A stretch of 36,943 bases of DNA. Source: Tannerellaceae bacterium (GTDB lineage Bacteria; Bacteroidota; Bacteroidia; Bacteroidales; Tannerellaceae). Both the position numbers and the translations under genes were made by a program. Under the pieces are notes generated by a model, which was not told where the DNA came from, ran no database searches, and saw only the letters and a list, made by a program, of their open reading frames with translations. The stretch covers positions 1 to 36,943 of the forward strand of contig JAITRG010000003.1 of the NCBI GenBank assembly GCA_031288515.1, written 5' to 3'. Of this stretch, positions 17,264 through 25,074 are shown piece after piece. Each line of letters opens with the position of its first letter. Within the stretch, counting starts at the first letter, position 1.

Positions 17264-18398
17264 TGCCTGCTTCCTTCTTATTATATTTCAACTTCAACTG
17301 GTAGTAAGCGGCCTTTATGGATGGGGCTACCGCTTCGGGTATTTTATCGAAGTCGTCTATTAACTCCTTCATTTCAATTTCTTCGGATACCGTCAGTTCT
17401 TTTTTGTCAATCAAGTCATTTAATCTGCTCAAACGAAGCTGGATATCGCTCGAATCTGTCTTCACTCCAAAATAACCTTCTGCCAGCGATTCATACGAAT
17501 AGGCTGTCAGGTCTTTTATAGGTACCCTTCTTTCCAAATCAAAGGCCACAATATTGGGTAATGAATTTAATACAAAAGGAGAATGAGTCGTGACTATAAA
17601 TTGTATATTCGGGAATATCCGGGTAAGTATCGGCAATATCAGCCGCTGCAATTTCAGATGCAGATGGGTTTCTATTTCGTCGATTAATACAATACCCTGT
17701 TTGTCATAGGCGCGCGTTAATGATTCCGGCGTTTGCATCTTTAAGATTAGATCCGTTACAATTTCCAAAACGGCAGAATACCCGGCAGCCAATTGCGTAA
17801 ACTTAAACTCCTTGCCCTGAGAATTTATTCGGAATGAATAGTCACGGTAATTAAATATTAATGTAAGGCTGTCATCTTCAAATATTTCTTTCAATAACCC
17901 GGTGAACGAATGAAACCAGTCTGCTATCTTATTCGCATCTTCTTCCTGTTTTTCATTTCTGGCTAAAGCCTCCTGTATCTTATAATCTACTAAGAAGTTT
18001 AGAAACTGGCCTGTTTTTTTTCCTTTAAGCGAAACAGGTGACAAATCAGGTTTTACGGGACTTATAGGTTCTTGCATTTTAACCTGCCGTTCCGCTTCGT
18101 AAAAGGCAATAATAAAATCTCTTTCATGAATTTCTTTCATCACTGTATTATTAAAAAAGAGACCCACACTTTCCAAAACTTTGGAAAACTCATGTGGTGC
18201 AAATGCTAAAGAATATCTCATCCGAAACTGTTCCCAAAAATCCAACACGGCATTAAGTAATATCGTCTTACCGCTTCCGTTCCGTCCGGTAATAACCAGA
18301 TGCTTCTTTTCTTCTGCACTTAGAGGAATATCGAAATCCTGCAAATGAAGCAGTTTTTTTACTTTTATGCTCGTAAGAAATAATTCATCATTCATCAT
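17250..18398 (-). CDS. ptuA: PtuA-like ABC/SMC-type ATPase
   Basis: A 382-residue OLD/SMC-like ATPase. Walker A is GRNGSGKT (38-45). A helical insertion spans about 90-200. A degenerate ABC signature, LAAGYSA, is at 203-209, Walker B is IVLIDEIETHLH with D240/E241, and the H-loop is TTHSP with H272. This is the ATPase type paired with an HNH nuclease in Septu and Ec78-type retrons; the ATPase is thought to sense infection or hold the nuclease inactive. The start codon lies within a 7-bp repeat 7 bp after the dipeptidase stop. Other OLD-like ATPases are possible, but the overlapping HNH partner supports this call. Confidence 0.75.
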   Translation of the reverse strand: MMNDELFLTSIKVKKLLHLQDFDIPLSAEEKKHLVITGRNGSGKTILLNAVLDFWEQFRMRYSLAFAPHEFSKVLESVGLFFNNTVMKEIHERDFIIAFYEAERQVKMQEPISPVKPDLSPVSLKGKKTGQFLNFLVDYKIQEALARNEKQEEDANKIADWFHSFTGLLKEIFEDDSLTLIFNYRDYSFRINSQGKEFKFTQLAAGYSAVLEIVTDLILKMQTPESLTRAYDKQGIVLIDEIETHLHLKLQRLILPILTRIFPNIQFIVTTHSPFVLNSLPNIVAFDLERRVPIKDLTAYSYESLAEGYFGVKTDSSDIQLRLSRLNDLIDKKELTVSEEIEMKELIDDFDKIPEAVAPSIKAAYYQLKLKYNKKEAGNDPG

Positions 18399-18410
18399 TC
18401 ATCATTCATT
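18383..18410. repeat. Four 7-bp tandem repeats spanning a stop and a start codon
   Basis: Plus-strand ATTCATC x3 plus ATTCATT. On the minus strand it contains the TGA of the M20 dipeptidase (18406-18408) and the ATG of ptuA (18396-18398). Slippage would change the distance between the two genes in 7-bp steps. Confidence 0.85.
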
Positions 18411-19761
18411 TAAATTCTCTATAAAATTCTGCTACCGATTCAATTCCTTTGTAGAAGAAATCGAGCGGCAGGCTTTCGTTTGGCGAGTGGATAGCGTTTT
18501 GTTCCAAACCGAAGCCCATTAAGACGGTTTTGACGCCTAATATTTGTTCGAAGATTGATATGATGGGAATACTGCCTCCGCGACGGACGGCTAACGGGGT
18601 TTTACCGAAAGCGATACCCATTGCTTTTTCTGCCGCTTTGTATGCCGGTAAGTTAATCGGGCACACGTATCCCTGCCCGCCATGCGTGGGGGTTACTTTT
18701 ATCTTAACGGATTTAGGGGCTTTTTCCTGTATGTATTTTTCAAACAATGTCAGGATGGCATGATAATCCTGGTTTGGAACCAGGCGGGCGGATACTTTGG
18801 CGCAGGCTTTGGAAGGTAAAACCGTCTTGCTGCCTTCTCCCTGATAGCCTCCCCAAATACCGCAGACGTCGAACGAGGGGCGACAACTGTTACGCTCCAG
18901 GGTTGTGTATCCTTTTTCGCCAAACAGTTCGTCTACATCGATAGAGGCTTTATACTTTTCTTCGTTGAAAGGTATTCCGGCTATCATTTCGCGTTCGGCG
19001 GGGGATACTTCCTCTACGTCATCGTAGAAGCCGGAGATTGTAATGCGTCCGTCGGCGTCTGTTATGTCTGCCATTAATTTGCAGAGTACATTGATGGGAT
19101 TGGCAACCGCTCCGCCAAAATGGCCGGAATGTAAATCGCGGTTAGGGCCGGTTACTTCAATTTCCCAGTAAGCAAGGCCACGAAGGCCCGTTGTAAGCGA
19201 AGGGATTTCCGGGCTTACCATACTCGTATCCGATACCAGTATTACGTCTGCTTTCAATAATTCTTTGTGTTGCCGGCAGAAGGCTTCCAGGCTGGAAGAG
19301 CCTGTTTCTTCTTCTCCTTCAAAGATAAACTTAACGTTGCATTTGAGCAGGTTTAATTTTAAGGCAGTCTCAAAACCCTTTACCTGAATCATGGACTGTC
19401 CTTTGTCGTCGTCTGCTCCACGCGCCCATATCCGGCCATCGCGGATTTCGGGTTCGAATGGATTGCTTTTCCATAATTCAAACGGTTCTGCCGGCATTAC
19501 GTCATAGTGGGCGTATACCAGGACAGTTGGTAAATGGGGTGAGATTATTTTTTCGCCATATACCACAGGGTTGCCTTCAGTGGGCATCACAATGGCTTTA
19601 TCGGCTCCGGAGGATACTAACAAGTCTACCCAGTGTTGCGCGCAGGCCAGCATATCATGCCTGTGTTCGTTTTGGGCGCTTACGGAGGGTATGCGGATGA
19701 GCGAGAATAATTCTTCAAGGAATCGTTCGCAATTTAATTCGATATAATTCTTTACTGACAT
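18406..19761 (-). CDS. M20 family dipeptidase
   Basis: A 451-residue zinc metallopeptidase with the M20 layout: VYAHYDVMPAE (zinc histidine), GRIWARGADDDKGQ (bridging aspartate), FEGEEETGSSS (catalytic glutamates), SDTSM, a dimerisation domain with LHSGHFGGAVANP, and a C-terminal QNAIHSPNE (last zinc histidine). It should hydrolyse dipeptides or short peptides in the cytoplasm. The frame opens at 19794, but MSVKNYIELNCERFLEELF starting at 19761 matches the family's usual N-terminus, so that ATG is used. It heads the operon with ptuA, ptuB and the helicase. No -7 box is seen close upstream. Confidence 0.9.
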   Translation of the reverse strand: MSVKNYIELNCERFLEELFSLIRIPSVSAQNEHRHDMLACAQHWVDLLVSSGADKAIVMPTEGNPVVYGEKIISPHLPTVLVYAHYDVMPAEPFELWKSNPFEPEIRDGRIWARGADDDKGQSMIQVKGFETALKLNLLKCNVKFIFEGEEETGSSSLEAFCRQHKELLKADVILVSDTSMVSPEIPSLTTGLRGLAYWEIEVTGPNRDLHSGHFGGAVANPINVLCKLMADITDADGRITISGFYDDVEEVSPAEREMIAGIPFNEEKYKASIDVDELFGEKGYTTLERNSCRPSFDVCGIWGGYQGEGSKTVLPSKACAKVSARLVPNQDYHAILTLFEKYIQEKAPKSVKIKVTPTHGGQGYVCPINLPAYKAAEKAMGIAFGKTPLAVRRGGSIPIISIFEQILGVKTVLMGFGLEQNAIHSPNESLPLDFFYKGIESVAEFYREFK

Positions 19762-20426
19762 ACGTGTTATTTTAGTTTTCTTATTATACTTCACATGGCA
19801 AGGTTTTGCGCATTGCTGTCATCATTGTTCGTGCCGATACGGCCATTCCATCGCTTGCAAGCGGCAGGGAGGGCTGTCGTAATTACGCTCCGATTTTTCC
19901 ATCTTTCTGTAGATTAGTTATTTAATAGTCTATTATTTTTTTTGTATACCTCTTTTTTGAAAAAAAACACGGAAGAGATTTTTTTATTTCCTCCCGTAAC
20001 GGTTTCCATTTCTTCCGTGACTGTTTTTATTTCACTGTAAAAATAGTCATTTCATCCTTTTTTATTTTCATCTCTCCCGTGATTTTTTTCATCTCTCCCG
20101 TGATTTTTTTTATTTCACCGTAAAAAAAGTCGTCTCATCCTTTTTTATTTTCGTCTCATCCTTTTTTATTTTCATCTCTTCCGTGATTTTTTTATTCTCT
20201 TCCGTAGAATTTTCATTTTTCCGGGGAAAAATTGACGATATACGTTTTCGCAAATACTTACCGGCCCCGGCAGCCCCGATTCGAGCAGATATAGCTATAC
20301 GCCTGCCTGCGCGCTTGACGGCTGATTTTCAAACCCTTTTTCCAGCGATGCAAGTTCCCTGTCGTTATTCAACGATACGGCTGGCAATATGCGTGGCGCA
20401 CAGAATCCGCAGATTCTGTATGCCCT
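19762..20426. other. Gene-free gap holding a 21-bp repeat array
   Basis: No convincing gene on either strand. The part near the dipeptidase (19762-19930) is ordinary sequence, 19936-20232 is extremely T-rich and contains the repeat array described separately, and 20233-20426 is mixed sequence without recognised features. ORFs across the array are broken by stops or are shadows of the repeat. Confidence 0.7.
19968..20226. repeat. Degenerate 21-bp tandem repeat array, 12 units
   Basis: Cores begin at about 19986, 20008, 20029, 20049, 20070, 20091, 20112, 20132, 20153, 20174, 20195 and 20214, a spacing of 20-22 bp. Three unit types recur: A, ATCTCTCCCGTGAT; B, ATTTCACCGTAAAAA; C, TCATCCTTTTTTATT. 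Their order is A-A-B-C, A-A-B-C-C, A-A-A, so an 84-bp higher-order unit seems to have been duplicated. At 19968-19979 CACGGAAGAGAT is an exact inverted copy of the A core at 20174-20185. It lies upstream of the dipeptidase operon. Frame changes and stops argue against coding. Confidence 0.85.
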
Positions 20427-20873
20427 TTACGATACTTCCCCATAATATTTATTTGGCGCATGTTCCCATTTTGCTTTTATCAGGTAAGAATCGATCAGGC
20501 TAAGAATCGCTTCATACGTTTCTCTTGTCTGGGGAGCCAGTTCATACGTTTCAACAGGGGGGGTATTAATCAATATCAGTATGTTTAATAATACGTTATC
20601 CACTTTTTGCCGTATATAGGCCAGTTGGTAATTGATGAGAAGATTATTCGTATTGTTCGGAATACCGGTTTTCTGTGCGCTTGCATTTTCCTTCCATTTA
20701 TAGAAATACTCTTCCTGCCTGAGTAAAAGATCGTAAATATTCCACATGGAAACAATAGGAGGAATATCATCTTTACACATTTCGATCACACGATGGATGA
20801 ATTGATGCAATTCATAATGTCCTGTATTGGTAAGGCTATACAGAAATTGATAATTAATCAGGTTCTCTTTCAT
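20427..20873 (-). CDS. Hypothetical protein, 148 aa, helical
   Basis: I do not recognise a family. The protein appears soluble and largely helical, rich in Tyr, Asn, Ile and Leu, with no signal peptide, membrane segment or cysteine motif. It reads NYQFLYSLTNTGHYELHQF near the N-terminus and TYELAPQTRETYEAILSLID near the C-terminus. A TAATTTTG -7 box on the same strand (20908-20915) lies 35 bp before the start, which supports a real transcribed gene. Its 3' side faces the repeat-array gap. Confidence 0.6.
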   Translation of the reverse strand: MKENLINYQFLYSLTNTGHYELHQFIHRVIEMCKDDIPPIVSMWNIYDLLLRQEEYFYKWKENASAQKTGIPNNTNNLLINYQLAYIRQKVDNVLLNILILINTPPVETYELAPQTRETYEAILSLIDSYLIKAKWEHAPNKYYGEVS

Positions 20874-20907
20874 ACTATTTTAATTCTAAGACGTACACGG
20901 ATAACGT

Positions 20908-20915
20908 CAAAATTA
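20908..20915 (-). promoter_or_regulatory. -7 element (TAATTTTG) for the 148-aa hypothetical gene
   Basis: On the minus strand TAATTTTG fits TAnnTTTG, 35 bp before the ATG at 20873. The -33 region is weak. Confidence 0.45.
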
Positions 20916-21097
20916 AGTAAGTAATCGAACGAAAATGAACAGATTCATTTCTTATATAAAAACTGCCTTGTTTTTATTTGCCGGTTTATATGCCCTGCCA
21001 ATCGGTCAGGTTCTAATTTCCGAAACAGCAAACATCTTATGGCATGATTTGTTTCGTTTATTGAAAAACCATTCATTAAAAAAAACGTTGACAGTTA

Positions 21098-21119
21098 AAA
21101 TACCACAAATATGGTATTT
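21098..21119. promoter_or_regulatory. Dyad overlapping the metY -33 box, possible operator
   Basis: AAATACCA (21098-21105) and TGGTATTT (21112-21119) are exact inverted arms around CAAATA. The right arm covers most of the TTTC -33 box, the usual place for a repressor site. No regulator is encoded beside it. Confidence 0.45.
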
Positions 21120-21147
21120 CATAAATAATTCCCATTGCCTATCTTTG
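21117..21147 (+). promoter_or_regulatory. metY promoter, TTTC-N19-TATCTTTG
   Basis: TTTC at 21117-21120, a 19-bp spacer and TATCTTTG at 21140-21147 match the Bacteroidetes promoter layout, 40 bp before the ATG at 21188. Confidence 0.7.
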
Positions 21148-21187
21148 CGCAGGAAATAATTACAGGCAATAACGCTGACAACAAATA

Positions 21188-22471
21188 ATGGGTACACAAA
21201 AAGACTTACATTTCGACACATTGAGAATACATGCAGGATATTCTCCCCAAGAGCACAACAATTCAATACAAGTTCCTATTTATCAAACAGCCTCATTTGA
21301 CGCCGTCAGTCCCGAAAGAGCCGACCGGCTGAGCAAGTTTGAAGAAACAGGCTTCCTCTACTCCCGTATTTCAAACCCCACGGTGGCCGCTCTTGAAGCC
21401 CGCGTTGCCGCATTAGATCACGCTAAAGCGGCCGTAGCTTTGGCGTCGGGTATGGCAGCCATATCTTTTGCCATTCTGAATGTAGCCGAAGGAGGAAGAA
21501 TCATAGCCGCCGCCCAAATATACGGCGGAACATTTGACGCGTACAAAAAGCTCTACCCCAATCTGGGAGTAGGAATAGATATTGTGCAGGATATAAACGA
21601 CCTGGACGAAATCAAAAGCCTTATCAAAGAAGATACCCGGGCTATCTTTTTAGAGACAATCTCCAACCCGTTGAGCGTTGTTGCCAATCTGGAAGCGATT
21701 GCAGACCTGGCGCATCAAAACGGATTGCCCCTGATTGTAGATAATACCCTGGCAACCCCTTATTTATTGAACCCGATAAAGTATGGAGCGGATATAGTTG
21801 TTTATTCGGCAACAAAGGCTCTGAGCGGACACGGATCGGTTATCGGCGGTATAATCCTTGAAGCCGGCCGGTTCAACTGGCTGGGAGGGCGACATCCTCA
21901 TTTCGGGAAACCGGTCTATATCTTCGGAAATAGAAACGTAGTGGAAACTTTTCCCGATTTCCCGTTTATCGGCAGGGTTCGTACGCATTACCTCACGTTG
22001 CTCGGAGCATCTCTCTCTCCATTCGACGCCTTTTTGATTCTGCAGGGAATAGAAACCTTGAGCGAACGGATAAAAAAACAAAGCGAGTCGGCCTTAAAGG
22101 TTGCCCAATATCTTTCCGCCCATCCCAAAGTAAAATGGGTAAGCCATCCCGCCATAGACAACAACGGAAATAAAGCGCGAGCCGAAAAATACCTGCCGTT
22201 TGGTACAGGCGGCGTCTTTTCATTCGGACATGCAGGCAACAAGGAAGAGATTTACCGGTTTATTAAATCGCTGAACGTTTTCTCTTATCATCCCAATATC
22301 GGAGACGCCCGTTCGTTGATTATCAACGCGCCATGCGTTACGCACCATGAAATGGATAAAGACGAATTAATGCGTGCAGGGGTTTATCCCGAAACCATCC
22401 GCCTGTCTATCGGCCTGGAGCATGTAGACGACCTGATTAACGATTTGCAGCAGGCTTTTGAAACGGTATAA
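21188..22471 (+). CDS. metY: O-acetylhomoserine sulfhydrylase (MetY type)
   Basis: A 427-residue PLP enzyme of the Cys/Met metabolism family that makes homocysteine from O-acetylhomoserine and sulfide in methionine synthesis. It starts with LHFDTLRIHAGY, has the substrate/PLP segments LYSRISNPTVAALE and ALASGMAAI, D185 in LIVDNTLATPYL, and the Schiff-base lysine K210 in YSATKALSGHGS. Length and N-terminus fit MetY rather than the shorter MetB/MetC. It is a single gene with its own promoter and a dyad, so control by sulfur or methionine supply is plausible. Confidence 0.93.
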   Translation: MGTQKDLHFDTLRIHAGYSPQEHNNSIQVPIYQTASFDAVSPERADRLSKFEETGFLYSRISNPTVAALEARVAALDHAKAAVALASGMAAISFAILNVAEGGRIIAAAQIYGGTFDAYKKLYPNLGVGIDIVQDINDLDEIKSLIKEDTRAIFLETISNPLSVVANLEAIADLAHQNGLPLIVDNTLATPYLLNPIKYGADIVVYSATKALSGHGSVIGGIILEAGRFNWLGGRHPHFGKPVYIFGNRNVVETFPDFPFIGRVRTHYLTLLGASLSPFDAFLILQGIETLSERIKKQSESALKVAQYLSAHPKVKWVSHPAIDNNGNKARAEKYLPFGTGGVFSFGHAGNKEEIYRFIKSLNVFSYHPNIGDARSLIINAPCVTHHEMDKDELMRAGVYPETIRLSIGLEHVDDLINDLQQAFETV

Positions 22472-22577
22472 AAAACAAATTTGCGGCAAACTTCGTATAA
22501 ATCACGCGCTGCCAAAATTGGTATGCAATGCCTTTTATTCTACAAAATCTGTCAGCCAATAAGCCTTAACGGGAGCA

Positions 22578-22632
22578 TATTGTAAAACGGCCCGGGCTAT
22601 TACACGCGCTGGCTGTGTTGTATTTTACAATA
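22578..22632. promoter_or_regulatory. 10-bp inverted repeat upstream of the SGNH gene
   Basis: TATTGTAAAA (22578-22587) and TTTTACAATA (22623-22632) are exact inverted arms 35 bp apart. The right arm ends 37 bp before the -7 box at 22670. It could be a paired operator or part of a terminator for metY; no protein binding is implied by sequence alone. Confidence 0.35.
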
Positions 22633-22669
22633 AATACATTATTATAATGCGATTACCCCGAATTTTTAA

Positions 22670-22677
22670 TAGATTTG
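22670..22677 (+). promoter_or_regulatory. -7 element (TAGATTTG) before the SGNH gene
   Basis: TAGATTTG fits TAnnTTTG, 61 bp before the ATG at 22739. No clear -33 box. Confidence 0.5.
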
Positions 22678-22738
22678 TACATCAATTAAAGGTAATGTAA
22701 AAACAACTACTGATCGTAAACTTAAATTAATTCGTCTT

Positions 22739-23506
22739 ATGAAAGATTCGAGGAGAGATTTCTTAAAGAAGAGCGTATTGGCGGGAGCCGGCGCGCTAAT
22801 GATTCCGGAATTGGCAAAGGCTGTCGTAAATGAGCAACCGGGGGTAAATGCTTCGAAGATAGCGTTGAAGAAAGACACCGTTGTGCTTATGCAAGGTGAT
22901 TCGATTACCGATGCGGGAAGGACGCATGGTAATAATAACTGTAATACCCAGGAACAGTTGGGTTTTGGCTACAGCCTTTATATTGCTGCGCAACTATTGG
23001 CCAAACATGCCGACAAACAATTGAAAATATATAACAGAGGGATCAGCGGCAATAAAGTATACCAGCTTCGCGACCGCTGGGAAATGGAATGCCTGGCTTT
23101 TCAACCGGATGTGTTAAGTATCCTGATTGGCGTAAACGATTACTGGCACACATTAGGAGGAGGCTACAAAGGCACAGCCGAAGTATATGAAAACGACTAT
23201 CGCGCCCTCCTGAAATATACAAAAGAGAAATCGCCCGTTACCCAATTGGTAATATGCGAGCCTTTTGCATTAAAAGGAGGTTCGGCTATAGAAGACGAAA
23301 AATGGTTCCCCCAGTTCGACAAATACCGTGCGATCGCCCGGAAACTGGCAACTGAATTCAACGCCGTTTTCGTACCCTTCCAAGCCGGTTTTGACGCAGC
23401 GATGAAGCAAGCCCCCGCCCGCTACTGGTCTTACGACGGCGTACACCCCGACCTGCCCGGCAGGCAGTTGATGGCTACTATATGGATGGAAGCAACAGGA
23501 CTATAA
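22739..23506 (+). CDS. Exported SGNH/GDSL hydrolase with Tat-like signal
   Basis: A 255-residue esterase/lipase-like enzyme, probably acting on acyl or acetyl esters of carbohydrates in the periplasm. SRRDFLKKS at residues 4-12, followed by a short hydrophobic run, is a twin-arginine-type signal. SGNH blocks are GDSITD (catalytic S55), NRGISGN, IGVNDYW and DGVHPD (D233 and H236). Length is normal. The two-component genes begin 6 bp after its stop, suggesting one transcript. Substrate is unknown. Confidence 0.87.
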   Translation: MKDSRRDFLKKSVLAGAGALMIPELAKAVVNEQPGVNASKIALKKDTVVLMQGDSITDAGRTHGNNNCNTQEQLGFGYSLYIAAQLLAKHADKQLKIYNRGISGNKVYQLRDRWEMECLAFQPDVLSILIGVNDYWHTLGGGYKGTAEVYENDYRALLKYTKEKSPVTQLVICEPFALKGGSAIEDEKWFPQFDKYRAIARKLATEFNAVFVPFQAGFDAAMKQAPARYWSYDGVHPDLPGRQLMATIWMEATGL

Positions 23507-23512
23507 CTAATC

Positions 23513-24196
23513 GTGGCTAAGATATTAGTAGTAGAAGACGAAATAAATATAGCCTCTTTTATTGAAAGAGGACTGCAGGAGTTCGGGCACGAAGTAAGGA
23601 TTGCTCACGATGGCGAAGCAGGTTGGGAACTTATCCGGCAGGAACGTTTCCAGTTTTTGATAGTTGATATCATTATGCCTGAAATGGATGGCCTGGCGTT
23701 ATGCCGTAAATACCGTGAAGCGTATGGTTACGCTTCACCGGTCGTTATGCTGACGGCTTTAGGCGCTACGGATGATATTGTAAAAGGACTGGCGGCCGGA
23801 GCGGATGATTATTTAGTGAAACCATTCAGTTTTCAGGAACTGGAAGCGCGTATCCAGGCGTTGCTTCGCCGCATTAGCCCGGATCATACGGATAACAACC
23901 GGGCATTGGTTTGCGGCAGCCTTACGCTGGATACGGAAAACCGACGTGCGGTACGAAACGGCAAATACATCAACCTGACCGTCCGCGAATACCGCCTGCT
24001 CGAATACCTGATGCTGAATCAGGGAAACCCGCTCAGCCGCGAAAGCATCATCAAACAAGTATGGGACAAGGAAGCCGACCGCAACATGAACGTAGTAGAC
24101 GTATACGTAAACTATCTGCGGACAAAGATTGATAAAGGGTCTGCCCATAAAATGATACGAACAGTATCCGGTATAGGCTATATGATAGAAGCATGA
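23513..24196 (+). CDS. OmpR/PhoB-family response regulator
   Basis: A 227-residue two-component regulator. The receiver domain (about 1-120) has acidic residues in VVEDE, phospho-acceptor D52 in IVDIIMPEMDG, and the lysine of LVKPF. A winged-helix DNA-binding domain (about 130-225) contains REYRLLEYLMLNQGNPLSRE and NMNVVDVYVNYLRTKID. The start is GTG at 23513, 6 bp after the hydrolase stop; no ATG gives the full receiver. It overlaps the sensor kinase by 4 bp. The closest likely targets are its own operon or envelope genes nearby. Confidence 0.93.
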   Translation: MAKILVVEDEINIASFIERGLQEFGHEVRIAHDGEAGWELIRQERFQFLIVDIIMPEMDGLALCRKYREAYGYASPVVMLTALGATDDIVKGLAAGADDYLVKPFSFQELEARIQALLRRISPDHTDNNRALVCGSLTLDTENRRAVRNGKYINLTVREYRLLEYLMLNQGNPLSRESIIKQVWDKEADRNMNVVDVYVNYLRTKIDKGSAHKMIRTVSGIGYMIEA

Positions 24197-25035
24197 CGTC
24201 CGCCAAACGAATCGCATATTATTATACCTACCTGACCGTAGGCGTTATCACGGTCATATCTATCATTTTTTATGTGTTACTCGTCCTCTTCCCGCAGGTA
24301 TTTCTCCCTTACAGGATATGGCTGTTTGTCGCCTTTTTGCTGCTAAACGGCGTACTGATTTACTTTGTCGGCAAACGCTACGCCGCCTATATGATAGAGC
24401 GCATTGATAATACGTATCAAAGTGAAAAAGCCTTTATAGGCAATGCATCCCATGAATTGAACAATCCGCTGACAGCCATTCAGGGAGAATGTGAAATTAC
24501 CCTGATGCGCGAACGTATGCCGGCCGAGTATCAAGGCTCTTTACAGCGCATATTATCCGAGACCAAACGGATCATCCGCTTAATGAAGCATTTGATGTTT
24601 CTGTCGAAGGGGGAAGAAGAAATCCTGAAAACAGCCTCGGAACCTATCTTCCTCGCCGAATTTCTAATGCAGTTTATGGAGAAAAGAATCCAGTTCTCCC
24701 CAGACAGTTTTGCTTTCAATCTGGAAGTAAATCCCCAACTGTTAAAAATGGCGTTAGAGAATATCATAGGAAACGCCCTCAAATACTCCGGGGATAAAAC
24801 AGTAGAAATACGCCTCCGGGGAAGCGTTTTGGAAATAGAAGACCAGGGAATCGGCATCCCTCCCGACGAACTGAGCCGGATATTCCAGCCCTTTTACCGG
24901 GCAACCAATACAAGAGGATACGCCGGCAATGGCATCGGCCTAAGCCTCTCAATCCGTATCCTCCATATCTATGGAGCGGAAGTTACCATCACCTCTGCCT
25001 TAGGTAAAGGGACGAAAGTAAGGATAGGCTTTTAA
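24193..25035 (+). CDS. Short membrane sensor histidine kinase
   Basis: A 280-residue kinase that should phosphorylate the adjacent regulator. Two transmembrane helices (about 11-33 and 40-60) are joined by only a few residues, so there is almost no periplasmic sensor domain. The dimerisation/phosphorylation region has H87 in ASHELNNPLTAIQGE. The ATPase domain shows an N box (NIIGNALKYSGD), EDQGIGIPPDEL and GNGIGLSLS. It may be an intramembrane-sensing kinase or may depend on a partner. ATGA overlap with the regulator implies coupled translation. Confidence 0.92.
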   Translation: MTSAKRIAYYYTYLTVGVITVISIIFYVLLVLFPQVFLPYRIWLFVAFLLLNGVLIYFVGKRYAAYMIERIDNTYQSEKAFIGNASHELNNPLTAIQGECEITLMRERMPAEYQGSLQRILSETKRIIRLMKHLMFLSKGEEEILKTASEPIFLAEFLMQFMEKRIQFSPDSFAFNLEVNPQLLKMALENIIGNALKYSGDKTVEIRLRGSVLEIEDQGIGIPPDELSRIFQPFYRATNTRGYAGNGIGLSLSIRILHIYGAEVTITSALGKGTKVRIGF

Positions 25036-25074
25036 TCATGCAAGGAAAAGAGAAACGCATAAACAAAAAGAAAA

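Larger units (their letters stand above)
20874..21187. other. Divergent intergenic region with two promoters
   Basis: It separates the minus-strand hypothetical gene from the plus-strand sulfhydrylase. It holds a -7 box for each and a dyad described separately. A 74-codon plus-strand ORF (20935-21159) begins with a hydrophobic MNRFISYIKTALFLFAGLY segment but has no promoter, and its last codons run through the metY promoter; I regard it as doubtful. Confidence 0.55.

Noticed and set aside
16616-18398. Retron (Ec78-type) rather than Septu
   Set aside because: The ATPase and HNH proteins would fit, but no reverse transcriptase or msr-msd-like RNA is seen; neighbours on both sides are housekeeping genes.
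19968-20226. CRISPR array
   Set aside because: Units follow one another without unique spacers and no cas genes are present.
20935-21159. 74-codon plus-strand ORF with a hydrophobic start
   Set aside because: No -7 box upstream, and its 3' part overlaps the metY promoter and dyad; considered non-coding for now.
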